From positions 1-54,197 of the forward strand of contig JAENZW010000004.1 in the NCBI GenBank assembly GCA_016841065.1: a stretch of 54,197 nt of DNA. Direction: 5' to 3'. Position numbers and translations under genes: made by a program. The stretch is from Actinomycetota bacterium (lineage in GTDB: Bacteria > Actinomycetota > Coriobacteriia > Anaerosomatales > JAENZW01). This document shows, one piece after another, positions 16,988-26,600 of the stretch. Every line of letters begins with the position of its first letter. The first letter of the stretch is position 1. The notes beneath the pieces are model-generated. The model worked only from the letters and a program-made list of their open reading frames with translations, did no database searches and had not been told where the DNA came from.

Positions 16988-19165
16988 ATGAAGCAGGTCA
17001 CTCAGAGCATGAAGGACGGCACGATTCGGGTACTGGATGTCCCGATACCGGCACTTGGCGCTCATAACGTGCTGGTTCGTGTCGTGAGATCCCTGGTGAG
17101 CGTGGGAACCGAGCGGTCGAAGGTGGAGCTTGGGCGTAGCTCGCTTATCGAGAAGGCCAGGAAGCGGCCTGACGACGTGCGCAAGGTTCTCGACCGCGTG
17201 CGCCGCGACGGACTTCTCGGCACCTACAAGATGGTGATGGATCGCCTGGAACAGGCATCGCCGCTGGGATACAGCATCTCCGGCGTCGTAGAAGCTGTCG
17301 GTGAGCTTGTGGCTGGTGTGCAGCCCGGCGATCACGTCGCGTGCGCCGGGGCAGGCTACGCGAACCACGCTGAGTACGTCTCGGTACCCGGCAGCCTGTG
17401 TGTTCGAATCCCCGACGGCGTCGAGTTCGATCAAGCCGCGTACTCGACTCTTGGCGCCATTGCCATGCAGGGATTCCGACAGGCGCAGCCGTCCGTTGGC
17501 GACACCGTGGGCGTTATCGGCTTGGGGCTGCTGGGTCTCATAACGGTCCAGATAGCCAAAGCGGCGGGTTGTGTCGTTGTCGGATTCGATCCAGATGAGG
17601 AGCGCACGAAGCTCGCCGAGTCTCTCGGGGTCGATGCCGCGGCGGCTGGCGGGACTGATGAGTTTGCAGGACAGGTTGAGCGTCTCTCGCACGGGTTGGG
17701 AGCCGATGCGGTAATCATCACAGCGAGCACCCGAAGCAGCGACCCCGTCAATCTGGCCGCTGAGGTGGCAAGGGACCGAGGCGTCGTCGTAGTCGTCGGT
17801 GACGTCGGCATGGATCTGTCGCGCGCGCCGTACTACGGCAAGGAGCTGTCTCTTCGGCTATCGCGGTCGTACGGCCCGGGGCGATACGACCCGTCGTACG
17901 AAGAGTACGGAATCGACTACCCCGAGGGATACGTGAAGTGGACCGAACGCCGGAATATGGAGGAGTTCCTTCGACTGGTGAGCACGAAGGCTGTCGACAC
18001 GACGACGCTGACCACGCATCGCTTCTCGATCGATGAGGCGCCGAAGGCGTACGACCTGATCGTCACGCCCGGCGAGCAGGAGGTCATCGGCGTTCTACTC
18101 GAGTACGCATCGGCTCCAGGTGCCGCTGCAGACCTGTCGGCACCGGCGCGACCCGCCCGCAAACAGAAGGAGTCGGTAGCGATCGGGATGGTCGGTGCGG
18201 GCAACTTCGCAACGTCCACTCTTCTCCCGGCGCTTTCGGGTTTGCCTGGCGTAGAGCTGCGCGGCATTGTCACGGCATCCGGGCTCAGGGCCGAGGACGC
18301 TGCGGCTCGCCACGGTTTCGCGTACGCTGCTGCGTCCGTGGACGACCTTCTCGACGATGACGCGACTGACGCTGTCATTGTGGCTACGCGACATGACACG
18401 CATGCGCGCTTCGTCGTCGCGGGGCTGTCACGCGGCAAGGACGTCTTCGTGGAGAAGCCTCTGGCTCTGACTCGCGAGGAGCTCGACGACGTCATCCGGG
18501 CCGCCGCAGGGGCCGATGGCGCATCGGTGATGGTCGGATTCAACAGGCGCTACTCTCCCGCTGCTGTCGCCGTTCGGGCCCAGATACGACAGCGGGCCGC
18601 CGTTCCGCTCATTCAGATTCGCGTGAATGCTGGCGAGATCGCCGCCGATCACTGGATCCAGCGGTTGGAGGAAGGGGGAGGCCGAATCGTAGGCGAGGTG
18701 TGTCACTTCGTCGACCTGGCCTGCTTCCTCGCGGGCTCGCGCCCGACCAGCGTGCATGCCTACGGCTTGTCCAACGGCAAGCCTCCGGCGTTGCAGGACT
18801 CGCTAGTATGCTCGATGCAGTTCGCATCCGGCGCCGTTGCGTCGATCACGTATGCGTCCGGCGGAGACACCGCGTATCCGAAGGAGCTCGTGGAGGTCTT
18901 CTGTGGCGGCTCGACACTCGTCATAGACGACTTCAGACGACTTACGCACGTGGAGTCGGGGAAGACGCAGCGCAAGGACTACGGCAAGGTCGACAAGGGC
19001 CATGCCGAAGAGATGGCGACCTTCGTTCGCCTCGCTGGCGGCAAGAGCGAGGACGCAGAGACCCTCGACGAGGCTGTGGAGACGACCAGGGCGACACTGG
19101 CCATCGTGGAGTCGCTGAGCACGGGCGTGCCTATCTTGCTGTCTGGGCCGAGGGGCGATTCGTGA
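16988..19165 (+). CDS. bi-domain oxidoreductase: zinc-type MDR dehydrogenase fused to Gfo/Idh/MocA
   Basis: 725 residues joining two NAD(P)-dependent enzymes. Residues 1-350 are a medium-chain dehydrogenase with GroES-like part and Rossmann motif GVIGLGLLGLITVQIAKAAG near 176-195. From about 395, a Gfo/Idh/MocA domain starts with IGMVGAGNFATSTLLPAL and has the EKPLAL motif near 489, the usual cofactor and substrate lysine. This fusion is a known class that recurs in exopolysaccharide loci next to heparinase-like or toroid proteins; its substrate is a nucleotide or free sugar, not established here. The ATG at 16988 follows GAAGAGGGAG. The stop overlaps the start of the next gene (GTGA), which suggests they act together. 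Confidence 0.9.
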   Translation: MKQVTQSMKDGTIRVLDVPIPALGAHNVLVRVVRSLVSVGTERSKVELGRSSLIEKARKRPDDVRKVLDRVRRDGLLGTYKMVMDRLEQASPLGYSISGVVEAVGELVAGVQPGDHVACAGAGYANHAEYVSVPGSLCVRIPDGVEFDQAAYSTLGAIAMQGFRQAQPSVGDTVGVIGLGLLGLITVQIAKAAGCVVVGFDPDEERTKLAESLGVDAAAAGGTDEFAGQVERLSHGLGADAVIITASTRSSDPVNLAAEVARDRGVVVVVGDVGMDLSRAPYYGKELSLRLSRSYGPGRYDPSYEEYGIDYPEGYVKWTERRNMEEFLRLVSTKAVDTTTLTTHRFSIDEAPKAYDLIVTPGEQEVIGVLLEYASAPGAAADLSAPARPARKQKESVAIGMVGAGNFATSTLLPALSGLPGVELRGIVTASGLRAEDAAARHGFAYAAASVDDLLDDDATDAVIVATRHDTHARFVVAGLSRGKDVFVEKPLALTREELDDVIRAAAGADGASVMVGFNRRYSPAAVAVRAQIRQRAAVPLIQIRVNAGEIAADHWIQRLEEGGGRIVGEVCHFVDLACFLAGSRPTSVHAYGLSNGKPPALQDSLVCSMQFASGAVASITYASGGDTAYPKELVEVFCGGSTLVIDDFRRLTHVESGKTQRKDYGKVDKGHAEEMATFVRLAGGKSEDAETLDEAVETTRATLAIVESLSTGVPILLSGPRGDS

Positions 19166-20343
19166 CGGCGAACGTCACGGCGAACGGACTTGTGGGCGTC
19201 GATCCCTACGACGCCCTTATGGGCACCCGGATTCCTTCATGGGTCCGAAGCAACAGCCGTGCACGCCAGGCGGCGATACAGCTCCGCAAGCGGTTGCCGA
19301 TCGATCTCTCCAGGTTGCTGGGTGTTCGGCCGTACCTGATGGCGAAGTCGGTGGGCTGCGCGTTATCGGCGGTCGCACGCGAGGCGTGGGCGACGTCTGA
19401 CGGGTCCCAGAGAGCGGTCCTGCACTCTACGGCACTCGAACTGGCCCGGTCGCTCGAGACGTGCGGGGGCACGCTCGGCGGCGGTGCATACGGCTACGAG
19501 TTCGATGTCCAGACGAGATGGGCGTACTATCCCGCGAAATCGCCGAACATTATCGCGACGTCCTTCGTGGGCAGAGGGCTCTTGGAGGCCGGAATCGCAT
19601 TCGACCAAGCGGAATGGCTAGGCGCCGCGGCTTCTTCGGCCGAGTTCATTGAGGAGAACCTGCTGCTTCAGGGGGCGGGGGATAGCTACTTCCGCTACAC
19701 AACGACATCGACGACTCTCGTGCACAACGCGAACCTACTTGGAGCGATGCTTTGCGCTTCGGTCGCCGCGATAGTGCCAGGGATGACCGTTGATGGCGGC
19801 GTACTGATGGCGGCGGCGCGATCGATCGACGGGCAGAATGATGACGGCTCGTGGGCATATGGTGTCGGTCCGGGGCTGAGTTGGTGCGACAGCTTCCACA
19901 CGGCGTACAACCTGGATGCCCTGCTCCATCTGTGGCTGGCGACCGGCGATGCCCGGGCCCGGTCGGCCCTGGATGCGGGTGTCGCCTACTGGACGGGGTC
20001 CTTCTTCGGCCCGGCCGGAGAACCGTACTACACGCCTGCGGCCAGATGGCCCATCGATGTCCATGCCGGCGCGACGGCGGTGGATCTGCTTGCGCGACTC
20101 GTCGCGCATCGCTTCGAGACAGCGAATCTGGCAACCAGGGTGGCCGACTGGATGAGGGCCAACCTGGTGGCAGACGACGGGATCACGACTCGCTATCAGA
20201 AGCGCCGCCTGTTCACTGACAAGCGGCACTTCGCCCGTTGGGGCGACGCGCACTGGATTATGGCGGTCGGCTCATTGAGCTGTCTGGATAGCGGCATGAC
20301 TGCTCCGCTGGAGGCGCGTCTGGCTGAAGTAGGGCGAAGATGA
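19162..20343 (+). CDS. alpha/alpha-toroid protein of the polysaccharide locus
   Basis: 393 residues, mainly helical. Repeated glycine-aromatic hairpins (GGGAYGYEFDVQTRW, DGSWAYGVGPGLSWCDSFHT, AGEPYYTPAARWPIDVHAGA, RWGDAHWIMAVG) are typical of six-hairpin glycosidase or terpenoid-cyclase-like (alpha/alpha) toroid folds. There is no signal peptide, so it should be cytoplasmic. No clear catalytic motif can be named; a sugar isomerase, lyase or uronyl-modifying role next to the bi-domain oxidoreductase is a guess. The GTG start at 19162 overlaps the preceding stop. It is the last gene of the operon and converges with the minus-strand acyltransferase, 22 bases away. Confidence 0.7.
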   Translation: MTANVTANGLVGVDPYDALMGTRIPSWVRSNSRARQAAIQLRKRLPIDLSRLLGVRPYLMAKSVGCALSAVAREAWATSDGSQRAVLHSTALELARSLETCGGTLGGGAYGYEFDVQTRWAYYPAKSPNIIATSFVGRGLLEAGIAFDQAEWLGAAASSAEFIEENLLLQGAGDSYFRYTTTSTTLVHNANLLGAMLCASVAAIVPGMTVDGGVLMAAARSIDGQNDDGSWAYGVGPGLSWCDSFHTAYNLDALLHLWLATGDARARSALDAGVAYWTGSFFGPAGEPYYTPAARWPIDVHAGATAVDLLARLVAHRFETANLATRVADWMRANLVADDGITTRYQKRRLFTDKRHFARWGDAHWIMAVGSLSCLDSGMTAPLEARLAEVGRR

Positions 20344-20365
20344 GGGTGCCGCTCAGACGCGACCG

Positions 20366-20950
20366 TCAGTCGTCCTTGTACCCCGGAGACGCGGCTGTGA
20401 TGCGCTTGCCGTACAACGCCTGTTCGTGGGTCGCGATCTCTTCGTCCGTGAAGCGATGTGCGACGACTTTCGCAGGCACCCCGGCCACGACGGAGTACGG
20501 TGGAACGTCATGGGTCACTACAGCTCCTGCGCCGATGACGCTACCGCGCCCAACGGTGATTCCCTTGAGGATGATTGCGCGCATACCAACCCATACGTCG
20601 TCCTCGATGACGACGTCCTGGTCGTCCTCGGGGCTCTTCAGGTGTGCGTCGAACATAGACACGCCGGGGCGACGAAACGTATGGTCTCCCGTTATGATCG
20701 CGACTTCGGGGGCCAGCATCACCTGGGATCCGATGCGTATCTTGGCGGCGGCGGCCGACAACCAGCAGTCCCGCCCGATGAACACGTCGCTTCCGATGAA
20801 GACGTTGGATGTGGACCCGATCTCGACGCCGTCGGCGATGTTGACGTTGGAGCCTGCGGCGCCGAGCGCGAACGTCGTCACGCCCGCGCGCTGTGCTGCG
20901 CGTCGTAGGTGCCTTAGCTGGCGGAAGAATCTGCCGACAAAGGTCGACAT
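20366..20950 (-). CDS. left-handed beta-helix acyltransferase (NodL/Maa-like)
   Basis: 194 residues with hexapeptide repeats (VNIADGVEIGSTSNVFIGSDVFIG, VVIEDDVWVGMRAIILKGITVGRGSVIGAGAVVTHDVP) and the catalytic-region histidine in ITGDHTFRRPG. The ending YSVVAGVPAKVV is the standard cap of this family. It probably O- or N-acetylates a sugar of the polysaccharide. The start at 20950 is chosen since GGAGG lies 8 bases upstream; the in-frame ATG at 20956 is only 2 bases from it. A TATGAT on the minus strand (21020-21015) may be its -10 box. Confidence 0.9.
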   Translation of the reverse strand: MSTFVGRFFRQLRHLRRAAQRAGVTTFALGAAGSNVNIADGVEIGSTSNVFIGSDVFIGRDCWLSAAAAKIRIGSQVMLAPEVAIITGDHTFRRPGVSMFDAHLKSPEDDQDVVIEDDVWVGMRAIILKGITVGRGSVIGAGAVVTHDVPPYSVVAGVPAKVVAHRFTDEEIATHEQALYGKRITAASPGYKDD

Positions 20951-21082
20951 GGTCATTGCCTCCGTGCGTTGGAGTCGAATGTGCGTTCACACGTGGGCAC
21001 TTGCTGCCAGGGACATCATAGCGAAGCGGCGCGCTGAGCGGGTCGCCTCTTGGGACGGATTCTGCTTTGGTGGGCCACGGCA

Positions 21083-21111
21083 CTGTCGTTGTGCGGGCGA
21101 GCCGCTACAAT
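21083..21111 (+). promoter_or_regulatory. probable promoter of the SAT-like gene
   Basis: TACAAT at 21106-21111 is a near-consensus -10, with a weak -35 (CTGTCG, 21083-21088) at 17 bases. A start near 21118 would leave a 16-nt leader that includes the GGGGG ribosome-binding site. Confidence 0.4.
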
Positions 21112-21133
21112 ACGGTCAAGCATGGGGGTATCG

Positions 21134-21628
21134 ATGACTGAAACGGTTTCCGCTTCCGAAGGCCTGTTGACGCAACACTACCGGGGATGGGATCTCGCGA
21201 TCGTCCTCTATCGCGTGTCGCACTCCTGCACGCGACTGGGCATTGTCGGATGGCCTTTTGCGAAGATGGTCCACTGGATCAGCCGGGCGGTCACCAGCTG
21301 CGATATCGATCCGCGAGCACGAATTGAGAAGGGTGTGCGCGTACCGCACTCGGTGGGCGTGGTCATCGGCGAGACGACCACAATCGGCGCGGGTACGATT
21401 GTCATGCCCGGGGTGGTCATCGGTGCCCGTGTGATCGGCGATACGTACAAGCGTCACGCGGACGTGGGCCGAAACGTGTTGATCGGCGCTGGTGCCAAGA
21501 TTCTCGGAGCAGTCCGCGTTGGCGATGGCGCGCAGATTGGGGCCAATTCGGTGGTGCTACGCGACGTGCCTGCAGGCGCGAAGGTCTTCGGGATTCCGGC
21601 GACGGTTGCCGAGAACAAGGACGCGTAG
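21134..21628 (+). CDS. serine acetyltransferase-like hexapeptide transferase
   Basis: 164 residues. The core is close to CysE-type enzymes: IDPRARIEKGVRVPHSVGVVIGETTTIGAGTIVMPGVVIG, then hexapeptide repeats through VLRDVPAGAKVFGIPA. The long helical N-terminal domain of CysE is reduced to about 55 residues, as in short SAT homologues found in capsule loci. It could make O-acetylserine, but acetylation of a polysaccharide sugar is at least as likely in this position. The ATG at 21134 has GGGGG six bases upstream; a second ATG at 21122 would lack a ribosome-binding site. A strong hairpin follows the stop. Confidence 0.85.
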   Translation: MTETVSASEGLLTQHYRGWDLAIVLYRVSHSCTRLGIVGWPFAKMVHWISRAVTSCDIDPRARIEKGVRVPHSVGVVIGETTTIGAGTIVMPGVVIGARVIGDTYKRHADVGRNVLIGAGAKILGAVRVGDGAQIGANSVVLRDVPAGAKVFGIPATVAENKDA

Positions 21629-21648
21629 CCGAAGCCGTTGCGACGAAG

Positions 21649-21676
21649 TACGAGGACCCCGTGCGGGGTCCTCGTA
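21649..21676. terminator. perfect 12-bp hairpin between convergent genes
   Basis: TACGAGGACCCC (21649-21660) pairs perfectly with GGGGTCCTCGTA (21665-21676) around a GTGC loop. It sits between the SAT-like gene and the convergent giant gene, so it can terminate both. T-tracts are weak. Confidence 0.65.
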
Positions 21677-21702
21677 GGGATGCGTGTGTGTTCTCCCGAG
21701 TC

Positions 21703-23690
21703 CTACGGCGTGATCTCACCGATGATATCCAGCGCGTCCACCCCGATCATCGTGCCCGCCGACTCGGTGCGCTTGGCGCCCATGCAGGTGATGGTCACGG
21801 TGTGCGGACCTGAGGTGAGGTCCCCGGAGGACCAGATCAACTGCTTGAAGGCGAAGACTCCGTAGAGGTCGACCTCTTCGGCAAGTCCGCCATCGACGCT
21901 CACGAGAGCCTTGCCGTAGGAGGTGCTCTTCGAGCCGATCCAGTCGATTCGCGATCCATCGAACGAGAGGGAGACCGTCGACCCCGGCGTCGAGCTGACC
22001 TTCCACGAACCGGAGTGGAGATTCGCATGGTTGACCGACGACCACGAACCGGCATACGCGATGCCCGAGTCGAGGTTGTCGAAGCGCGTTGGCTGAGGAC
22101 CGGTGACCGCTTCTGTGAGTACGCCGACTATGTCGAGCGCGTCGATCCCGATCATGTAGCCGGACGAGGCAGCGTTCTTGTCGCCCGTGTACTCGATCTT
22201 GAGGGTGTGACTGCCGTCGGTCAGCTCACCCGAGGTCCAAACGGCCTGCTTGAAGGCGAACGATCCGTAGAGATCGACCGGGACTGGCGTTCCGTCATCG
22301 ACGGTGACCTGAGCGATGCCGTAGTTCGTCGACTTGGAGGATATCCACGTGATGCGAGTTCCGGTGAACCCGACCGTCAGGGAGGAGCCCGGTGTGGCTG
22401 TCAGCCTGTATGCGCCGCCGGACAGACCCGAATTGCTCAGCGAAGACCAGGTACCGGCCCAACCGAGGAGAGCGTCGGTCTCTTCGTAGCGTGTGCCCGG
22501 TGGAGTCGAGGGCTCTGCCTGCGTGAGGACGCCGACTACGTCGAGCGCGTCAACACCGACGTGGATTCCCGTGGAGCCGGGGTTCTTGTTTCCCGTGAAG
22601 CTGATCTTCAGCGTGTGGGGTCCGTCGGCGAGCGTGCCGGAGGTCCAGACCTTCTGCTGGTAGGCGAAGGTACCGTACAGGTCGACGTTCTGAGTTGGTC
22701 CGCCGTCGACGGAGACGGTCGCGATTCCGTAGTTCGTCGCCTTGGCTGTGACCCACGTGATCTTGGTGCCAGTGAAAGCCACGTTGACCGCGGAACCCGG
22801 TGTTGAGGTCACCTTGTACGCACCTCCTGAGAGGCCGCTGCCGCTCGTGGAGGACCAGGTTCCGTCGTAGGCGAGGAGCGTGCTGACGTCCTCGTAGCGT
22901 GTTGAGGGAGTCTGCGCCTGGGTGAGTACGCCGGACACGTCAAGTGCATCGACGCCGACTGTGTAGCCGGATGAGGCCGGGTTCTTTGTGCCCAGGTACT
23001 CGATCCTGACAGTGTGCGCTTCATTTGTGAGGGTTCCGGACGTCCATACGTTCTGCTGGAAGGCTGTCGTGCCGTAGAGGTCCACGGTGTGGGTTGTCGT
23101 GCCGTCAACCGTGACGAGCGCTTTGCCGTAGTTGGTGCTGTTCGACGTGACCCAGGTGATCTTCGTGCCCGTGAATGCCACGTTGACCGCGGAACCCGGC
23201 GAGTTCACGTACAGGTAGTCGCCTCCGGAGAGACTGGCGTGGCTGGTGACAGCCCAGTTCCCCTCGTAGGCGACGAGAGACGTGTCCTGCTCGTACCTGC
23301 GGTCGACGAGCTCACCGTTCACGTCGAATGCGTCGACGCCAATGGTGTATCCAGTGGAAGACGCGCTCTTCTCGTACAGGCACTCGATGCGCACGGTGTG
23401 CGTGCCGTTGGGCAGCAGGCCGGAGGACCAGACGTTCTGCTTGAACGAGAACGCTCCGTAGAGATCGACTGTGTAGGTGGTCGTTCCGTCAACGGTGACG
23501 AGGGCTCGGCCGTAGTTGGTGTTGCTCGAGGTGATCCAGTCGATCTTGGTCCCACGGAATGTGAACTCCGCCGCAGCGCCCTTCGTCGAGGTGACCATGA
23601 AGTTCCCGCCCGAGAGATTGACGTGCGAGGTCTTCGCCCAGGGACCGAGAAGTGCGACGCGGCCGTTGTCCTGCTCGAAACGCTTCTTGA
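21703..23690 (-). repeat. tandem array of five C-terminal type B modules
   Basis: Five consecutive copies of the 130-residue type B module without intervening type A repeats. Each begins with an aromatic-acidic pair (RFDN, RYEE, RYED, RYEQ, RFEQ), contains a DLYG core and a VWTSG or IWSSG strand, and ends in GVDALDVxG. They are 50-70% alike by eye, so they are older than the perfect duplication further upstream. Short Pro/Thr linkers (AEPSTPPGT, TGPQPT) join the last ones. Confidence 0.85.
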
Positions 23691-26600
23691 TACTGAAGCT
23701 GACGGATTTGACCGTCTCCACGTTGCCCGCGACGTCGGTCGACTTGAACTCAACGGTGTGAGGTCCGCCGGCGGAAGTGCTGATCGAGGTGCCCGTGGTC
23801 CAAGTTCCGGCGTCCAAGCGGTACTGGGTCGATTGCACACCTGATCCGACGTCGGTCGCGCTCAGCACTATCGCAGCGCTTTCGTTGTAGTCCGCGACGG
23901 CGTCGGACGTTGTCACGGGCGCAAGGGTATCGACTTTCGCGTGCGCGGCGTGGGCAACCTCTGTATTGCCTGCGGCGTCGACGGACCAGATGCCCACGAC
24001 GTTGTCGCCCGGAGTCGACACGACGAATGGTGCCGAATACGTTTTGGCGGTACCGCCGTTGATGCGGTAGTAGGTACCAGATACGCCGGACATGTTGTCG
24101 CTTGCCGACAGCGTGATGGTGATTGGCGTGGTCTTCCACGTGGTCGGAGTATTCGATGTGGTGACCGGGGCGGTCGTGTCTGCGACGAGGAGCTCGCCCA
24201 CGACGTCGAAGGCGTCGACGTTGATGGTGTAGCCCGTAGACGCAGGGTTCTTCTGCCCGGAGTACTCGATACGCACGGTATGTGCGCCGCTGGCGAGGTC
24301 TCCAGACGTCCACACGTTCTGCTTGAACGAGAAGGCGCCGTACAGGTCGACGTCAACCGGTGCTCCGCCGTCGAGGATCAGGCGTGCAGTGCCGTAGTTC
24401 GTCGCCTTGGTCGATACCCACGTTATCTTGGTGCCGGTGAATCGGATGTTCGCAATCGCGCCGATTGAGGCGGTGTTCTTGGCGGTGCCACCCGAGAGAC
24501 TGGAATGCGACGAATCCCACCAAGTGCCCTGGTAGATGATTTGCGACGCCACCTGCTCGAAACGCTTGGTGATCGTGAACGATGCGCTCTTGGTGTCCTC
24601 GACGTTTCCGGCCTCGTCAAGCGAGCGGAACTCGACTACGTGGCTCCCGCCGGTGGTGACGACGATGTCGGCGCCGTCAGTCCATCCGCCGCCGTTGAGC
24701 CGGTACTCAGTGCGATCGACCCCGGAGAGCGAGTCGCTGGCAGAGAGTCGGATCGTCGCGGACGTGTTGTAGCTCGAGAGAGTGTTGCTTGTCGTGAGCG
24801 GGGCCGTATTGTCGATTCGCACGGTTGCCGTGCGCGTTTCTTCGATGTTGCCCTTGACGTCCGTGCTGGCGTAGTCGATCGTCGTGACACCCTCTGAGGA
24901 GATTTCAACTGGCGATGCGTAGACCGTAGTCGTGCCGCTGGCTGAACGATATGCGGTCTCAGCGATGCCTGAGGCGTTGTCATTCGGGCTCAGGATCAGA
25001 TAGAACGGACCCTGCACCCAACCTTCCAGGGCGTTGTCTATCGTCTGCGGCGCCGTATCGTCGATCTGGACTCGCGCCGTCTTGACGTCCTCGGCGTTGC
25101 CGGCGATATCGACTGAGTAGTACTTGATGGTCGATGTGCCTTCGTTGCTGATGACGAGGGGAGACGTGACCTCGACGCTGGGCACGCTTCCGTCCAGCGA
25201 GTAGTAGGTGTGCGCCACGCCCGAAGCCGTGTCCTCGGCGGAGATCGCGACCGTGACCGGAGAGCTAGCCCAATTGTCCGGGGCGTCGGTCGTGCTGACC
25301 GGGTCGGTCAGGTCGACCGAAACGGTCGTGAAGTGCGAAGTCTCGATGGTGCCTACGTTGTCGACTGCCCAGAACTCCAGGCTGTTGGCACCGTCGGTAG
25401 AGATGACGAAGGGGACGCTGTACGTGTTCGTGTCGCCATCGTTGACCCGGTAGTAGATCGCCTGCACACCGGACATATCGTCGGAGGCAGAGAGAGTGAC
25501 GCTCACAGGAGCGGTACGCCAGTCGACAGGGGCGTTGGATGTGCTCACTGGTGCCGTCTTGTCCGCGACCAGGAGCTCGCCGATCACGTCGACCGCGTCG
25601 ATCGACACGGAGTAGCCGGTCGACGCCGCGTTCTTCGTGCCCGTGTACTCGATGCGCACGGTGTGCTCGCCGTCGGCCAGAGTCCCGGAATTCCAGACCG
25701 CCTGTTTGAACGCAAACGTGCCGTAGAGATCGACCTCGACCGGCGCTCCGCCGTCGAGGATCAGGCGGGCCTTGCCGTAGTTGGTGGCCCGGGTGGAGAT
25801 CCAGGTGAGCTTGGTGCCGGTGAATCGGATATTGACTGCGCCACCGACCGAGAGTGTGCTCTTGCTGGTGCCTCCCGATAGATTGGCGTTTGACGAGGAC
25901 CACCAGGATCCCTGGAAGACCACCTTCGGGTCGCTCTCTTCGAAGCGCTTCGTGATCGTGAAGGAAGCCGTCTTCGTCGCCTCGATGTTGCCTACCGCGT
26001 CTGTCGACCGGAAGTCGAGCGTGTAGCTGCCTCCCGTGGTGACGACGATCTGCGTACCCTCGGTCCACGCTCCGGAATTGAGGCGATACTGCGTCTGCGC
26101 GACTCCCGAGTGCAAATCCGACCCAGTCAAGCGAATCGTGGCCGAAGTGCTGTAGCTCGCGAGCGCGTTGCTGGTCGTTGTCGGCGCGGTGTTGTCGATC
26201 TTGACGGTGGCGGTCTGGATCGCCTCTGTATTGCCGGCGATGTCGACCGAACGATACGTGATGCTGTTGATACCCTCCGCTATGACCGGGAAGGGTCCGT
26301 CATACAGAGTTTCGGGATCGCTGCCAAGAATCGAGTAGAAGGTTCCGGCGACGCCCGCTGCGGAGTCCTGAGCGGACAGGGCAAGGAGTACTGGTCCGTG
26401 GACCCAGCCCTCCGGCGCGTCATCGGTCGTGGAAGGCGCGCTGTCGTCGATGCGCACGACCGCCTCGCGGACGTCCTCCGTGTTGCCCAAGACGTCGACG
26501 GAGTGGTACGCGATCGTGTGCGTGCCCTCGCCGGAGACAGCGACCGGGACCGTGTAGGTGGTCTCGTCGCCGCCGTCGAGCGAGTAGTAGGTGTCTGCCA

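Noticed and set aside
20340-21137. Plus-strand frame of 265 codons opposite the hexapeptide acyltransferase
   Set aside because: It is the antisense shadow of a clear left-handed beta-helix protein on the minus strand and has no recognisable domain.
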